This document shows positions 35,047-43,244 of a stretch of DNA of 64,000 bases, in pieces. Both the position numbers and the translations under genes were made by a program. The stretch is from Desulfitobacterium hafniense DCB-2 (lineage in GTDB: Bacteria > Bacillota > Desulfitobacteriia > Desulfitobacteriales > Desulfitobacteriaceae): assembly GCF_000021925.1 (NCBI RefSeq), contig NC_011830.1, forward strand, positions 1,450,501 through 1,514,500, written 5' to 3'. Position 1 is the first letter of the stretch; each line of letters starts with the position of its first letter. The notes beneath the pieces are model-generated. The model was not told where the DNA came from and did not search any database. It saw nothing but the letters and a program-made list of their open reading frames with translations.

Positions 35047-35051
35047 CTGCC

Positions 35052-35097
35052 TTGACATCTACGTAGCAACCTGCTATGATACATACCAAAAGTATGT
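35052..35097 (+). promoter_or_regulatory. tetR-type promoter and its operator
   Basis: TTGACA (35052-35057) and TATGAT (35075-35080) are 17 bases apart. Directly downstream, over the expected start point, is the inverted repeat ACATAC-CAAAA-GTATGT (35081-35097). A related palindrome lies before the efflux gene. Confidence 0.8.
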
Positions 35098-35118
35098 AAT
35101 AAAAAACGGGGTATCACA

Positions 35119-35763
35119 ATGGCACGCAATAAGTATCCTGAAGTAACGATAAACCGCATTCTCGATACAGCTATGAAATTGTTCATGTCCAAAGGATATG
35201 AGCATACGACGATCCAGGATATCATCGATGGATTGGGAGATTTGAGCAAGGGCGCTATTTATCATCACTTCAATTCAAAAGAAGAAATCATGGATGCGGT
35301 GAATAAAAGATTAGCTGAGCAGGGGATAGCCGATATAAAAACAATTGCTCACGAGCGCAGTCTATCCGGGTTGGATAAACTTTGCAAGATGCTTGTGTTT
35401 TCTATCCAATCGGCCCAACACGAGGCTCTCGATCAGACCGTACCGCCGTTTCTTAGAAATCCTCAGTTATTGGCTCTTCATATGCGTGATACTATGGGCT
35501 CCGCAGCCGACCTGCTTACAGGTGTTATTGAGGAAGGTATTAGAGACGGTTCTATTCATACAGCTCAACCCCGTCAGCTTGCCCAGATGATTCTCTTGTT
35601 TTTTAACGTTTGGTTTAACCCGTGGATGTATTCCTGGACTCCCAATGAGTTAAAGGATATCATTTCCTTTGCAAGAAATGTATTTGAAGAAATAGGGGTC
35701 CCTATAGTTACAGAAGAGGTTCTTCAATCCATTGGCGAACTCCATTCGCTTTCCCAAAAATAG
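35119..35763 (+). CDS. TetR-family transcriptional repressor
   Basis: This 214-residue repressor has an N-terminal TetR HTH: INRILDTAMKLFMSKGYEHTTIQDI, then LGDLSKGAIYHHFNSKEEIMDAV. A ligand-binding helical domain follows. GGGGTATCA precedes the ATG. Its own promoter carries a palindromic operator, and a similar site sits before the adjacent MFS efflux gene. It therefore probably represses itself and the pump until a drug-like ligand binds. Confidence 0.9.
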   Translation: MARNKYPEVTINRILDTAMKLFMSKGYEHTTIQDIIDGLGDLSKGAIYHHFNSKEEIMDAVNKRLAEQGIADIKTIAHERSLSGLDKLCKMLVFSIQSAQHEALDQTVPPFLRNPQLLALHMRDTMGSAADLLTGVIEEGIRDGSIHTAQPRQLAQMILLFFNVWFNPWMYSWTPNELKDIISFARNVFEEIGVPIVTEEVLQSIGELHSLSQK

Positions 35764-35766
35764 AAG

Positions 35767-35810
35767 TAGCTATTCTTTACAAATGGCTTGTAGAGAATAG
35801 CTAATATTTT
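35767..35810 (+). terminator. Terminator-like hairpin after tetR-type gene
   Basis: TAGCTATTCTTTACA (35767-35781) pairs with TGTAGAGAATAGCTA (35789-35803) with one mismatch, then ATATTTT. It separates the repressor and efflux genes. Confidence 0.7.
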
Positions 35811-35820
35811 GAAAACATAC

Positions 35821-35837
35821 ATACCAAACGTCGGTAT
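35821..35837 (+). promoter_or_regulatory. Second operator-like palindrome, before the MFS gene
   Basis: ATACC-AAACGTC-GGTAT, embedded in ACATACCAAA as in the site before the repressor gene. No clear -35/-10 pair was found here. Confidence 0.6.
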
Positions 35838-35861
35838 ATTTTAAAAAGAGGAGATGTGAGG

Positions 35862-37085
35862 ATGAGTATTGATTCAAGCAATGGAAAACAGCCATGGAAG
35901 AGAAACTTTTTTACGATAACTATCGGTCAAACAATTTCTATAGTTGGAAGTTCAGCGGTACAGTTTACGTTAATTTGGTGGATTGCCAGCAATACCTCTT
36001 CACCACTTATGTTGGCTATGGCAGGGTTGTTTGCTTTTTTGCCGCAATTATTGCTTGGACCTTTTGCTGGGGTCTGGGTAGATCGCTTAAAACGAAAAAC
36101 TGTAATTATCTGTGCCGATCTTTTTATAGGGATGGTAGCCGCTGTTTATGCACTGATCCTTATCGTTGTGAATCCGCCCTTTTGGTCGGCGTGTGCTGTC
36201 CTCGGAATTCGAGCCATTGGCAGTGTTTTTCATACTCCGGCGATTCAATCGGTGATACCGTTGCTGGTTCCGGAAAAAGAGCTTGTTCGGGTGAATGGGT
36301 GGAGTCAATTTGCTCAGACGGGTGCTTTGATGCTGGGGCCGGTTTTGGGGGCGGCATTGTATGCAATTTTTCCACTCCCTATCGTACTATTATCGGATTT
36401 AGTAGGAGCATTGCTGGCAAGCATCGCTGTGGCAGCGGTCAAAATCCCTGAGTTAAAAAAAGAAAAACAGCTTGCCCCAAATTTTCGAAAAGAAATGCAC
36501 GAGGGAGTGGCTGTTTTTCAGAGAGATAAAAAACTGTGTATCGTTACCTTAGCAGCTGCACTTTCTATGGTTTTTTATATGCCGCTTTCTTCGTTCTTTG
36601 CCCTGATGGCCAGTGACTATTTTAAAGCAAGCGCTTGGCATGCCAGTATAGTCCAATTTGGCTATTCGGGGGGAATGATGTTGTGTGCTTTGCTGATCGG
36701 AGCCTATGGCCGGATCAAAAAGAAGTTGTTCGTGGTGCATATTGGACTTCTGGGACTAGGGCTTACTGCTTTTTTCTGTGGTTTACTTCCTCAGAATGAG
36801 AGCGCTTTCTGGCTCTTTGCAGCATTATGCACGTTTATGGGAGCAAGCGGAAACCTCTATAATATCCCCTACATAGCCTATATGCAGGAGAAAATCCCTC
36901 GTGAGGTACAAGGGCGTGCTTTTTCTATCATGAGCAGCTTCATGTCGGCAACGATGCCGCTGGGACTTTTAATCGCGGGACCAGTGGCTGAAATTTACGG
37001 GGTGAAATTCTGGTTTTATCTAACGGGCATAGCGTTTTTTATCATTACAAGCATTAGCTTTCTTTTGGTTGTCTCCCAGCCCTAA
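35862..37085 (+). CDS. MFS multidrug/macrolide-type efflux transporter
   Basis: This 407-residue protein has about 12 membrane segments and resembles MFS_3 (macrolide-efflux-like) transporters: FTITIGQTISIVGSSAVQF, LLLGPFAGVWVDRLKRKTVI, and IPREVQGRAFSIMSS. It should export drugs with proton uptake. ATG 35862 is preceded by GAGGAGATGTGAGG. It is controlled, by inference, by the TetR-family repressor just upstream. Confidence 0.9.
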   Translation: MSIDSSNGKQPWKRNFFTITIGQTISIVGSSAVQFTLIWWIASNTSSPLMLAMAGLFAFLPQLLLGPFAGVWVDRLKRKTVIICADLFIGMVAAVYALILIVVNPPFWSACAVLGIRAIGSVFHTPAIQSVIPLLVPEKELVRVNGWSQFAQTGALMLGPVLGAALYAIFPLPIVLLSDLVGALLASIAVAAVKIPELKKEKQLAPNFRKEMHEGVAVFQRDKKLCIVTLAAALSMVFYMPLSSFFALMASDYFKASAWHASIVQFGYSGGMMLCALLIGAYGRIKKKLFVVHIGLLGLGLTAFFCGLLPQNESAFWLFAALCTFMGASGNLYNIPYIAYMQEKIPREVQGRAFSIMSSFMSATMPLGLLIAGPVAEIYGVKFWFYLTGIAFFIITSISFLLVVSQP

Positions 37086-37200
37086 TACCGTTTTATGAGT
37101 AAGATATTCTTAGAAATAAAATAAAGGTTTGGAAATGTGCTCAATAAAATGTTACACTTATTAGATAATCGATCAGGAGATATTGAGGAGAAGTGCGGAT

Positions 37201-37869
37201 ATGAGTTTATGGAAAAGGCTTGTGTATTTATTTTTAGGCACTTTTTTATTATCCGTGGGAATTGTGATGACCATGAAAGCCAATTTAGGCTATGCTCCTT
37301 GGGATGTGTTCCATCGGGGGACTGCCGATACTGTGGGCATGACGATTGGCAATGTTTCTATAGTGGCCAGTTTGGTGATCTCTATCATCGTTGTGTTGCT
37401 TGGAGAGAAGCTGGGTTTTGGCACTATCTTTAATATATTTGCCATTGGAATTTATATCGACTTATTATTGCCTTTAAAACTAATCCCTGAGATGCAGAGT
37501 TTTATTCCAGGGATGGTTATGCTCATTCTTGGCTTATTCCTTTGCGCCTTTAGTTCCTATCTCTACATTGCCTCTGGTTTTGGAGCAGGCCCAAGGGATA
37601 GTCTGATGGTGGCTTTAGAGAGAAAGACTAAATTATCTATAGGGCTTTGCCGTGGGATTATTGAAGTAACGGTGTGCTTGATAGGCTGGATTTTTGGCGG
37701 ACCCGTAGGAATTGGTACAGTTATTTCCGCATTTGGAATAGGGATCTGCGTACAGATGGTCTTTGCTTGGGTGAAATTTGATGCGACCTCGGTTAAACAT
37801 GAGACCATTGATGAAACGGTAAAGAATCTGAAGGGGTTTTATAAGAAATCCGTTGGCGAAGATGCCTAA
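37201..37869 (+). CDS. YczE/YitT-like integral membrane protein
   Basis: This 222-residue protein has five or so membrane helices and matches the YczE/YyaS/YitT family: LGTFLLSVGIVMTMKANLGYAPWDVF, and ASGFGAGPRDSLMVAL. The role is unknown. GAGGAG precedes ATG 37201. It is convergent with the trans-sulfuration gene, five bases from its stop. Confidence 0.85.
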   Translation: MSLWKRLVYLFLGTFLLSVGIVMTMKANLGYAPWDVFHRGTADTVGMTIGNVSIVASLVISIIVVLLGEKLGFGTIFNIFAIGIYIDLLLPLKLIPEMQSFIPGMVMLILGLFLCAFSSYLYIASGFGAGPRDSLMVALERKTKLSIGLCRGIIEVTVCLIGWIFGGPVGIGTVISAFGIGICVQMVFAWVKFDATSVKHETIDETVKNLKGFYKKSVGEDA

Positions 37870-37874
37870 AGCAT

Positions 37875-39005
37875 CTATTTTAAAGCTTGTTCTAAATCGC
37901 CAATGAGATCCTCGGCGGCTTCAATACCCAGTGATAACCGGAGAAGACAATCGTCCACCCCAAGCCTTGTCCTTACTTCGTGAGGGATATCGGCATGGGT
38001 TTGGGTAGCGGGATAAGTGATTAGAGATTCTACACCACCAAGGCTTTCCGCATAGGAGATAATTTTGAGGGATTTTAATATCTCGGGGATTAAGCTGGGA
38101 CTTTTTACCCGGAAAGATAGCATAGCACCGAAGCCCCGGGCTTGTTCAAGCTGAGTTGCATAGCCGGGATGATGCTTAAGTCCGGGATAACAGACCGCGG
38201 TGACAAGGGGATGCGTCTCCAGCCATTGTGCAATCTGGAGGGCATTTTCTTCTTGTGCTCTCATGCGCAGGGCCAAGGTTTTCAATCCCCGGATAATTAG
38301 CCAGGAATCTTGGGGGCCCAATGTAGCGCCGAGAGAGTTCTGCAAACGTCCAAAGCGAGCTGCAAGCTCTTCTCCTTGAACCACGACGAGGCCCGCCACG
38401 ACATCATTATGGCCGCCAAGATATTTGGTGCCACTATGAATAACAATGTCTGCTCCCAAGTTCAGTGGTTTTTGCAAATAGGGTGTAAGAAAAGTATTGT
38501 CCACTATATTTAAGAGACCGTGCTTCTGGCACAAGGAAGCGATCCCCTTTAGGTCGGCAATCTTCATTAGAGGGTTGGTAGGTGTTTCGGTGAAGATGGC
38601 TTTTGTGTGGGGGCGGATCTCTTTTGCGATGGTGTCGAGATCACTGGAATCAACAAAAGTGACTTGGAGGCCAAAGCGGCTGAAGACCTCCTCAAGGATA
38701 CGGTAGGTTCCTCCATAGAGATCTTCGGTGACGAGAAGATGCTCGCCCTGAGAGAATAAGGAGAGGATGGTAGTGATGGCACCCATGCCTGAGGAAAAAG
38801 CAAACCCTTTGGTACCCTCTTCCAGGCTTGCCATAGCATCTTCTAAAGCTTGGCGGGTGGGATTGCCGGTTCGTGAGTAATCAAAGCCTGTGCTTTGGCC
38901 GAAGCCGGGGTGAGCAAAGGTAGATGAATGGTAAACAGGAAAGCTGATCGCCCCGTAAGGATCCCGGCGATTGCCGATCTGAGCCAGTTCGGTTAAAATA
39001 TTCAT
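37875..39005 (-). CDS. PLP-dependent trans-sulfuration enzyme (cystathionine gamma-synthase/lyase or methionine gamma-lyase family)
   Basis: This 376-residue Cys/Met-metabolism PLP enzyme has the PLP lysine Lys194 in IHSGTKYLGGHND, plus the family DYSRTGNPTR, FSSGMGAI and ETPTNPLMKIADL. The exact reaction (gamma-synthase, gamma-lyase or methionine gamma-lyase) cannot be settled by eye. A SAM-I riboswitch with terminator lies directly upstream, so it is repressed when SAM is ample, which favours a biosynthetic (cystathionine) role. ATG 39005 has GAGGAGG seven bases upstream. Confidence 0.9.
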   Translation of the reverse strand: MNILTELAQIGNRRDPYGAISFPVYHSSTFAHPGFGQSTGFDYSRTGNPTRQALEDAMASLEEGTKGFAFSSGMGAITTILSLFSQGEHLLVTEDLYGGTYRILEEVFSRFGLQVTFVDSSDLDTIAKEIRPHTKAIFTETPTNPLMKIADLKGIASLCQKHGLLNIVDNTFLTPYLQKPLNLGADIVIHSGTKYLGGHNDVVAGLVVVQGEELAARFGRLQNSLGATLGPQDSWLIIRGLKTLALRMRAQEENALQIAQWLETHPLVTAVCYPGLKHHPGYATQLEQARGFGAMLSFRVKSPSLIPEILKSLKIISYAESLGGVESLITYPATQTHADIPHEVRTRLGVDDCLLRLSLGIEAAEDLIGDLEQALK

Positions 39006-39077
39006 TTTCATTCCTCCTCGTATGAACACATTGGCAAAGGTTATTCATGTTGTTGAGCCTCAAAGAAGATTCGAACT

Positions 39078-39104
39078 AACAAAAACGACCTCCAAAGAGG
39101 TCGT
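39078..39104 (-). terminator. Riboswitch-controlled terminator before the trans-sulfuration gene
   Basis: On the minus strand ACGACCTC-TTTG-GAGGTCGT is followed by TTTTTGTT. Positions are 39085-39092 with 39097-39104. It lies downstream of the SAM-I aptamer, the usual expression platform. Confidence 0.9.
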
Positions 39105-39120
39105 GAACTGTTTCCACGTC

Positions 39121-39220
39121 CTCTTATCTTCGAACCTGATGGTTCTCTGGATTTAGCACCTCACATATGTAGGTTGCCGGGCTTCATGGGGCCAGTCCCT
39201 CCGCCTCTCTTGATAAGAGC
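39121..39220 (-). ncRNA. SAM-I riboswitch (S-box) aptamer
   Basis: Read on the minus strand: P1 is closed by CTCTTATC at 39212-39219 and GATAAGAG at 39121-39128. The conserved GAGGGACTGGCCC, GAAGCCCGGCAACC and GGTGCTAAATCC blocks follow in order, and these are diagnostic of the S-box. A terminator and the trans-sulfuration gene come next. High SAM should cause termination. Confidence 0.96.
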
Positions 39221-39271
39221 TTTGACATAAGTCCATATTTAATTCGCTTTAAGCCTGCTAAGATGTTTATA

Positions 39272-39300
39272 ATATTATATTATTCCTATGGGCTTTGCAA
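39272..39300 (-). promoter_or_regulatory. Putative promoter of the SAM-riboswitch transcript
   Basis: On the minus strand TTGCAA (39295-39300) and TAATAT (39272-39277) are 17 bases apart, placing the start about 45 bases before the aptamer. Confidence 0.55.
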
Positions 39301-39467
39301 GTGAATTTTTTATGTCCTAAATATACTTCATTCTGAAAAGAGGAAAATTCTATGCTTTTTGAGAATACCTTAGTTAAGCGGAGCTAAGCAGGAATCCAGC
39401 CTTGAACTGTTTACACTGGGAACAAGATTGGTGAGTAACTGATTTATTTAACTCGCGGAGGGGAGCT

Positions 39468-39824
39468 ATGACAATAGAGGGAATCCTTGTATATTCGATA
39501 TTACTTTTCATTATTATATTTCTTGCCGTAAGGCTGGCTATACAGCCATTGATCAAAAACGCCAATAACGTTGCGGTTAATGAGGAAGGCGAGTTAAGCT
39601 TGGTTAAGTTGCAAGCTATCGGTGTGCTGGATAATCATGAGTTAGAAGAAGTCATACAGTTTTACAATCAAAAGAAGGTTTCAAGTAAAAAGATGAAAGA
39701 ATTAGAACGCTATACGAAAGTGCTTTCGGAATTAGTCAGGCAAGGAATCTTGACTCAAGAGGAATATTCTCGAAAAATGGAGAAACTGAGAAACTACTAT
39801 TTTAGCGATAATTCTAAAGCATAA
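39468..39824 (+). CDS. Hypothetical membrane-anchored protein, SHOCT-like tail
   Basis: This 118-residue protein has one N-terminal membrane helix (residues 5-25) and a cytoplasmic part ending in a short helical segment, VRQGILTQEEYSRKMEKLRNYY, that resembles the SHOCT oligomerisation motif. The function is unknown. GAGGGGAGCT precedes the ATG. Confidence 0.65.
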   Translation: MTIEGILVYSILLFIIIFLAVRLAIQPLIKNANNVAVNEEGELSLVKLQAIGVLDNHELEEVIQFYNQKKVSSKKMKELERYTKVLSELVRQGILTQEEYSRKMEKLRNYYFSDNSKA

Positions 39825-39874
39825 TCGATTGAAGCGTGAAAGTTAATTAAGCTTGAGTAATCTGGAGGTAAATC

Positions 39875-40678
39875 ATGCAGGCAAAGCTGAATCACTTAAA
39901 GCAAATTATCAAAGAAATGGAAGCGGTTGTGGTGGCTTTTTCGGGTGGGGTGGACAGCACCTTTCTCTTAAAAGTAGCTCATGAAACCTTGGGGGATCAC
40001 TGTCTTGCTGTCATCGGTGCTTCGGAAACTATGCCTTCAGCCGATTATAACAATGCTTTGCAGCAGGCCAAAGAGTTTGGGGCAAAGTTTTTGGTCATCG
40101 AAACTGAAGAAATGGGCAAAGAGGAGTTTGTAAAGAACCCCCAGAATCGTTGTTTTCATTGTAAAAATGAGCTGTTTACAAAGCTGTTAGGCATTGCCCA
40201 AGAGAAGAAGATCAATTGGGTTCTTGACGGGAGCAATGCCGACGATCTTAAGGATTACCGCCCCGGCATGCAGGCAGCCAGAGCTTTGGGGATCAGGAGT
40301 CCGCTGCAGGAAGCGGGCTTAAGCAAAGAAGAGATTCGTCAATTGTCCAAGAAGATGGGACTTTCAACTTGGGATAAGCCCTCCAGCCCTTGTCTATCTT
40401 CTCGCTTTCCCTACGGAGAGGAGATCACGATCGAAAAGCTTCGGCGCGTAGAGCAAGCGGAAGCTTTACTTAAAGAACTGGGATTTACAAATTTAAGAGT
40501 GCGTTATCATCAGGATATGGCCCGATTGGAAATTCCTAAAAAGGATTTTTTAAAACTTATGGAATTGGACCACGATACTATTGTCAAGCCCCTCAAGGAA
40601 TTAGGGTTTACCTATGTTACTCTGGATTTAGAGGGTTTTCGAAGCGGCAGTCTAAACGAAGGAATACAAATTCTGTAG
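39875..40678 (+). CDS. larE: LarE-type ATP-dependent sacrificial sulfur transferase
   Basis: This 267-residue PP-loop enzyme has SGGVDS at residues 23-28. LarE adenylylates the nickel-pincer precursor P2CMN and gives it sulfur from its own Cys. The likely sacrificial residue is Cys173 in SSPCLSSRFPYG, and a CxxC (Cys93, Cys96) is also present. larB and larC are not adjacent, so the sulfur acceptor may differ. TCTGGAGGT precedes the ATG. Confidence 0.9.
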   Translation: MQAKLNHLKQIIKEMEAVVVAFSGGVDSTFLLKVAHETLGDHCLAVIGASETMPSADYNNALQQAKEFGAKFLVIETEEMGKEEFVKNPQNRCFHCKNELFTKLLGIAQEKKINWVLDGSNADDLKDYRPGMQAARALGIRSPLQEAGLSKEEIRQLSKKMGLSTWDKPSSPCLSSRFPYGEEITIEKLRRVEQAEALLKELGFTNLRVRYHQDMARLEIPKKDFLKLMELDHDTIVKPLKELGFTYVTLDLEGFRSGSLNEGIQIL

Positions 40679-40740
40679 CACTGCTTCAGAGTTCTATAGT
40701 GAAGGGATTACATTATTCTGTAATATATCAATCTGCTCTA

Positions 40741-40770
40741 TTGACATTACTTTGTTTACTGTCATATAAT
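40741..40770 (+). promoter_or_regulatory. Sigma-A promoter of the homoserine dehydrogenase transcript
   Basis: TTGACA (40741-40746) and TATAAT (40765-40770), both perfect, are 18 bases apart, just before a SAM-I riboswitch. Confidence 0.88.
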
Positions 40771-40788
40771 AATTAAAAATTGAATACT

Positions 40789-40889
40789 TCTCATCCAGAG
40801 TGGTGGAGGGACTGGCCCGATGAAACCCGGCAACCGGCCTATATGGCAGTGGTGCTAATTCCAGCAGGATTATTCCTGGAAGATGAGCA
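40789..40889 (+). ncRNA. SAM-I riboswitch (S-box) aptamer
   Basis: CTCATC (40790-40795) and GATGAG (40882-40887) close P1. In between are GGAGGGACTGGCCC, GAAACCCGGCAACC and GGTGCTAATTCC, the S-box core. A terminator follows and then the homoserine dehydrogenase gene. Confidence 0.96.
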
Positions 40890-40902
40890 AAATATGACAC
40901 AT

Positions 40903-40934
40903 AAGCTCTTCCTGGAATAGGGAAGGGCTTTTTA
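40903..40934 (+). terminator. Riboswitch-controlled terminator before homoserine dehydrogenase
   Basis: AAGCTCTTCC (40903-40912) pairs with GGAAGGGCTT (40921-40930), with one wobble, followed by TTTATAT. Confidence 0.88.
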
Positions 40935-40995
40935 TATGCTCTTGCCATAATATTGCAGGCAACGTCAAGGACCGATGAAGGGGAGGAACAAAGAG

Positions 40996-42024
40996 ATGAA
41001 GGAAAATACAGTGAAGATTGGTCTATTAGGGTGTGGGAATGTGGGCCAAGGGGTGATAAAAGGAATACTGCTCCATTCAAACAAGATTCTTCGCAAACTG
41101 GGGGCCACATTGGTTGTAAGCAAGGCCCTTGTTCAAGATATAAGTAAAGAGCGGGCGATTGAGGGTGTTGTTCTAACCCAGAAACCCCAGGATATTCTCG
41201 ATGACCCGGAGATTGAGGTAGTAGTGGAAGTTATGGGTGGTGAGCATCCCACTTATTCCTTTATCAAAGAGGCGCTGGCTAAAGGAAAGCATGTAGTGAC
41301 AGCCAATAAGCTCTTACTGGCTCTTCATGGCGCGGAGTTGCAAGAAATAGCCCAGCGTAAAGGAATTTGCCTGCTTTATGAAGGGAGCGTCTTAGGAGGG
41401 ATTCCGATCCTTAGAACCATTCAATATGGGCTGGCCGGAGACCAGGTGAAGAAAATTTGTGGCATTTTAAATGGGACCACTAATTATATTCTGACTCAAA
41501 TGGCGGAGTCTGGAAAAGGCTATGAGGAGGCATTGCGCGAAGCGCAAGAGGCTGGTTATGCGGAAAGTGATCCGACTATGGATGTAACCGGTTTGGACGC
41601 GGCGTGTAAACTTGTTATTCTCTGCCGGGAATGCTTTGAGCTGAATATTCCTCTTGAAGAGGTGGAGATTAATGGAATCCAAGGGCTGACGCCGGAAGAG
41701 GTCGCAGAGCAAAAAGAACAGGGGCGGGTGCCTAAATTAGTTGCCGAGGCAGCCATCATTGAGCACTCTTCGTCAGAGCCGGAAAAAAGACGGGAAGGAA
41801 TTAGGGCTAAAGTGAGTGTGCAGTGGTTATCAGGGGAAGCAATTCTCAGTCACGTCTCCGGTGTGGATAATGGCTTATCACTGGAAACGCAGTTGGTGGG
41901 TGATCTTTTTTGGAAGGGGCCTGGCGCTGGTGGATTGGCCACAGGGGGAGCCGTTTTGTCCGATATTGTTGAGATCGCGAAGAAAGTAGTTGTAGAGCGC
42001 AGGATAGGAAATGCTGCTCGTTAA
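40996..42024 (+). CDS. hom: Homoserine dehydrogenase without ACT domain
   Basis: This 342-residue enzyme reduces aspartate semialdehyde to homoserine with NAD(P)H, the branch to Thr and Met. Residues about 8-15 have the GLLGCGNVG Rossmann motif, then VTANKLLLA, LNGTTNYIL and the homoserine-binding EAGYAESDPTMDVTG. It lacks the C-terminal ACT domain of the long form, so threonine feedback is not expected. ATG 40996 has GGGGAGG upstream. Control is by the SAM-I riboswitch, so this copy appears dedicated to methionine. Confidence 0.93.
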   Translation: MKENTVKIGLLGCGNVGQGVIKGILLHSNKILRKLGATLVVSKALVQDISKERAIEGVVLTQKPQDILDDPEIEVVVEVMGGEHPTYSFIKEALAKGKHVVTANKLLLALHGAELQEIAQRKGICLLYEGSVLGGIPILRTIQYGLAGDQVKKICGILNGTTNYILTQMAESGKGYEEALREAQEAGYAESDPTMDVTGLDAACKLVILCRECFELNIPLEEVEINGIQGLTPEEVAEQKEQGRVPKLVAEAAIIEHSSSEPEKRREGIRAKVSVQWLSGEAILSHVSGVDNGLSLETQLVGDLFWKGPGAGGLATGGAVLSDIVEIAKKVVVERRIGNAAR

Positions 42025-42070
42025 GTAAAGCAGGCTCAATGTTGAGTTTCTTAAAATGTATAATGGAATT

Positions 42071-42102
42071 AAAGCGAACTGGTTCAGGCCGGTTCGCTTT
42101 TT
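42071..42102 (+). terminator. Terminator of the homoserine dehydrogenase gene
   Basis: AAAGCGAACTGG (42071-42082) and CCGGTTCGCTTT (42089-42100) pair over TTCAGG with one wobble, followed by TT. Confidence 0.85.
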
Positions 42103-42257
42103 GATGATTTCCTTTTTATCGGCACGATTCCTAAAGCAATTTGGCATATCCTTGCTAAAAGAAGGATTGAGAAACAGCAACAGAGAATCAATTCTAAGAA
42201 TATGGTAAATAATGGTATGGTGTAATTCGATTAGAAACAGATTAAGGAGGGAGCGTT

Positions 42258-43076
42258 ATCAAGAAACGAAGAATTATTCGCGGCACCCTTTTTTTCCTGG
42301 GGGTGGTATTCTGTATCTTGTTCTTGAATTTTGATATCTTTCCTTTAAGTGCTTCTTTTAGGGAGCCCGGTGTGGAGGAACCGACTTATTCGGCAATGCT
42401 GGTCACCGATCCCGAACAAACGCCGCAGCAAAGAATCCAACAGCAAAGAGCCAATTATGCTGCTTATGTTAAGAAAGTAAAGACCGCGGCAGCTAACCCA
42501 AGTGAAACTGATCGGGGAGCAGTGAAGGAAGAGACTCCGCAACCGGTAACTACCGAGCAAACAGGGCAGCTTTTTCGTGTGACTACCAATCCCTATGTCC
42601 CGGCCTTTATTCTCCAAGGAAATTATGTGGTTCATGGCAGTTCGCCCAATAAGCAATTTACAGCTTATATCTACCCGGATGAATGGGAAACCATTGGAGA
42701 TATTTATATCAAAGATAATGTAAGCAATCGTTGGACTCGGCTGCAGATCAATCAGGAGAACCGGATAAAAATGTGGAATTCTTTTGCACCTGAAGGAAAA
42801 TATACTCCGAAAAAGAAGATCTTATGGCTTAATGATCAAGAGTTTATTACCATTATCGGCTTGGCCTATGGGACGATTGCCAAGGGTGGAGAGCTGGTAA
42901 AGGTTACACCGGCCACTGGTGAAGCGGAAACACTTTATCCGGCATATCAAAAGCTCAACCAAGAAGTTATTGATTTTGAACAGGTGGAAGAAGAGCTGAT
43001 TATCACTATAGATCACTTAGATGCCAATGGGTTCTGTCTGGAAAAGGAGGAGATGAGAGTTCCCCTGTTTGATTGA
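42258..43076 (+). CDS. Hypothetical N-terminally anchored protein, possible ATC start
   Basis: The protein is about 272 residues: a basic start KKRRIIRG, a hydrophobic helix (TLFFLGVVFCILFLNFDIF), a Gln/Pro-rich stretch, and an extracytoplasmic beta-rich domain ending PLFD. I recognise no family. GGAGG at 42246-42250 is seven bases from ATC 42258, and no ATG, GTG or TTG occurs in this frame until GTG 42303, which would cut into the membrane helix. A TAA at 42243 closes the frame upstream. So either a rare ATC start or a GTG start that gives a shorter protein. Confidence 0.6.
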   Translation: MKKRRIIRGTLFFLGVVFCILFLNFDIFPLSASFREPGVEEPTYSAMLVTDPEQTPQQRIQQQRANYAAYVKKVKTAAANPSETDRGAVKEETPQPVTTEQTGQLFRVTTNPYVPAFILQGNYVVHGSSPNKQFTAYIYPDEWETIGDIYIKDNVSNRWTRLQINQENRIKMWNSFAPEGKYTPKKKILWLNDQEFITIIGLAYGTIAKGGELVKVTPATGEAETLYPAYQKLNQEVIDFEQVEEELIITIDHLDANGFCLEKEEMRVPLFD

Positions 43077-43244
43077 GATACATCATCTCAGCAGGATATT
43101 GTTTATAAAAGAAATCACTTCCTCTCAGGATAGTTTTAAGCAGGTCTCTAGTGGGCTTGCTTTTCACTTTCCCTATCTTTCTTTAACTTTTTGGGAAAAG
43201 AATGGTATAATAAAAAATTGAGAACTATCAGGAGGGATTATCCT

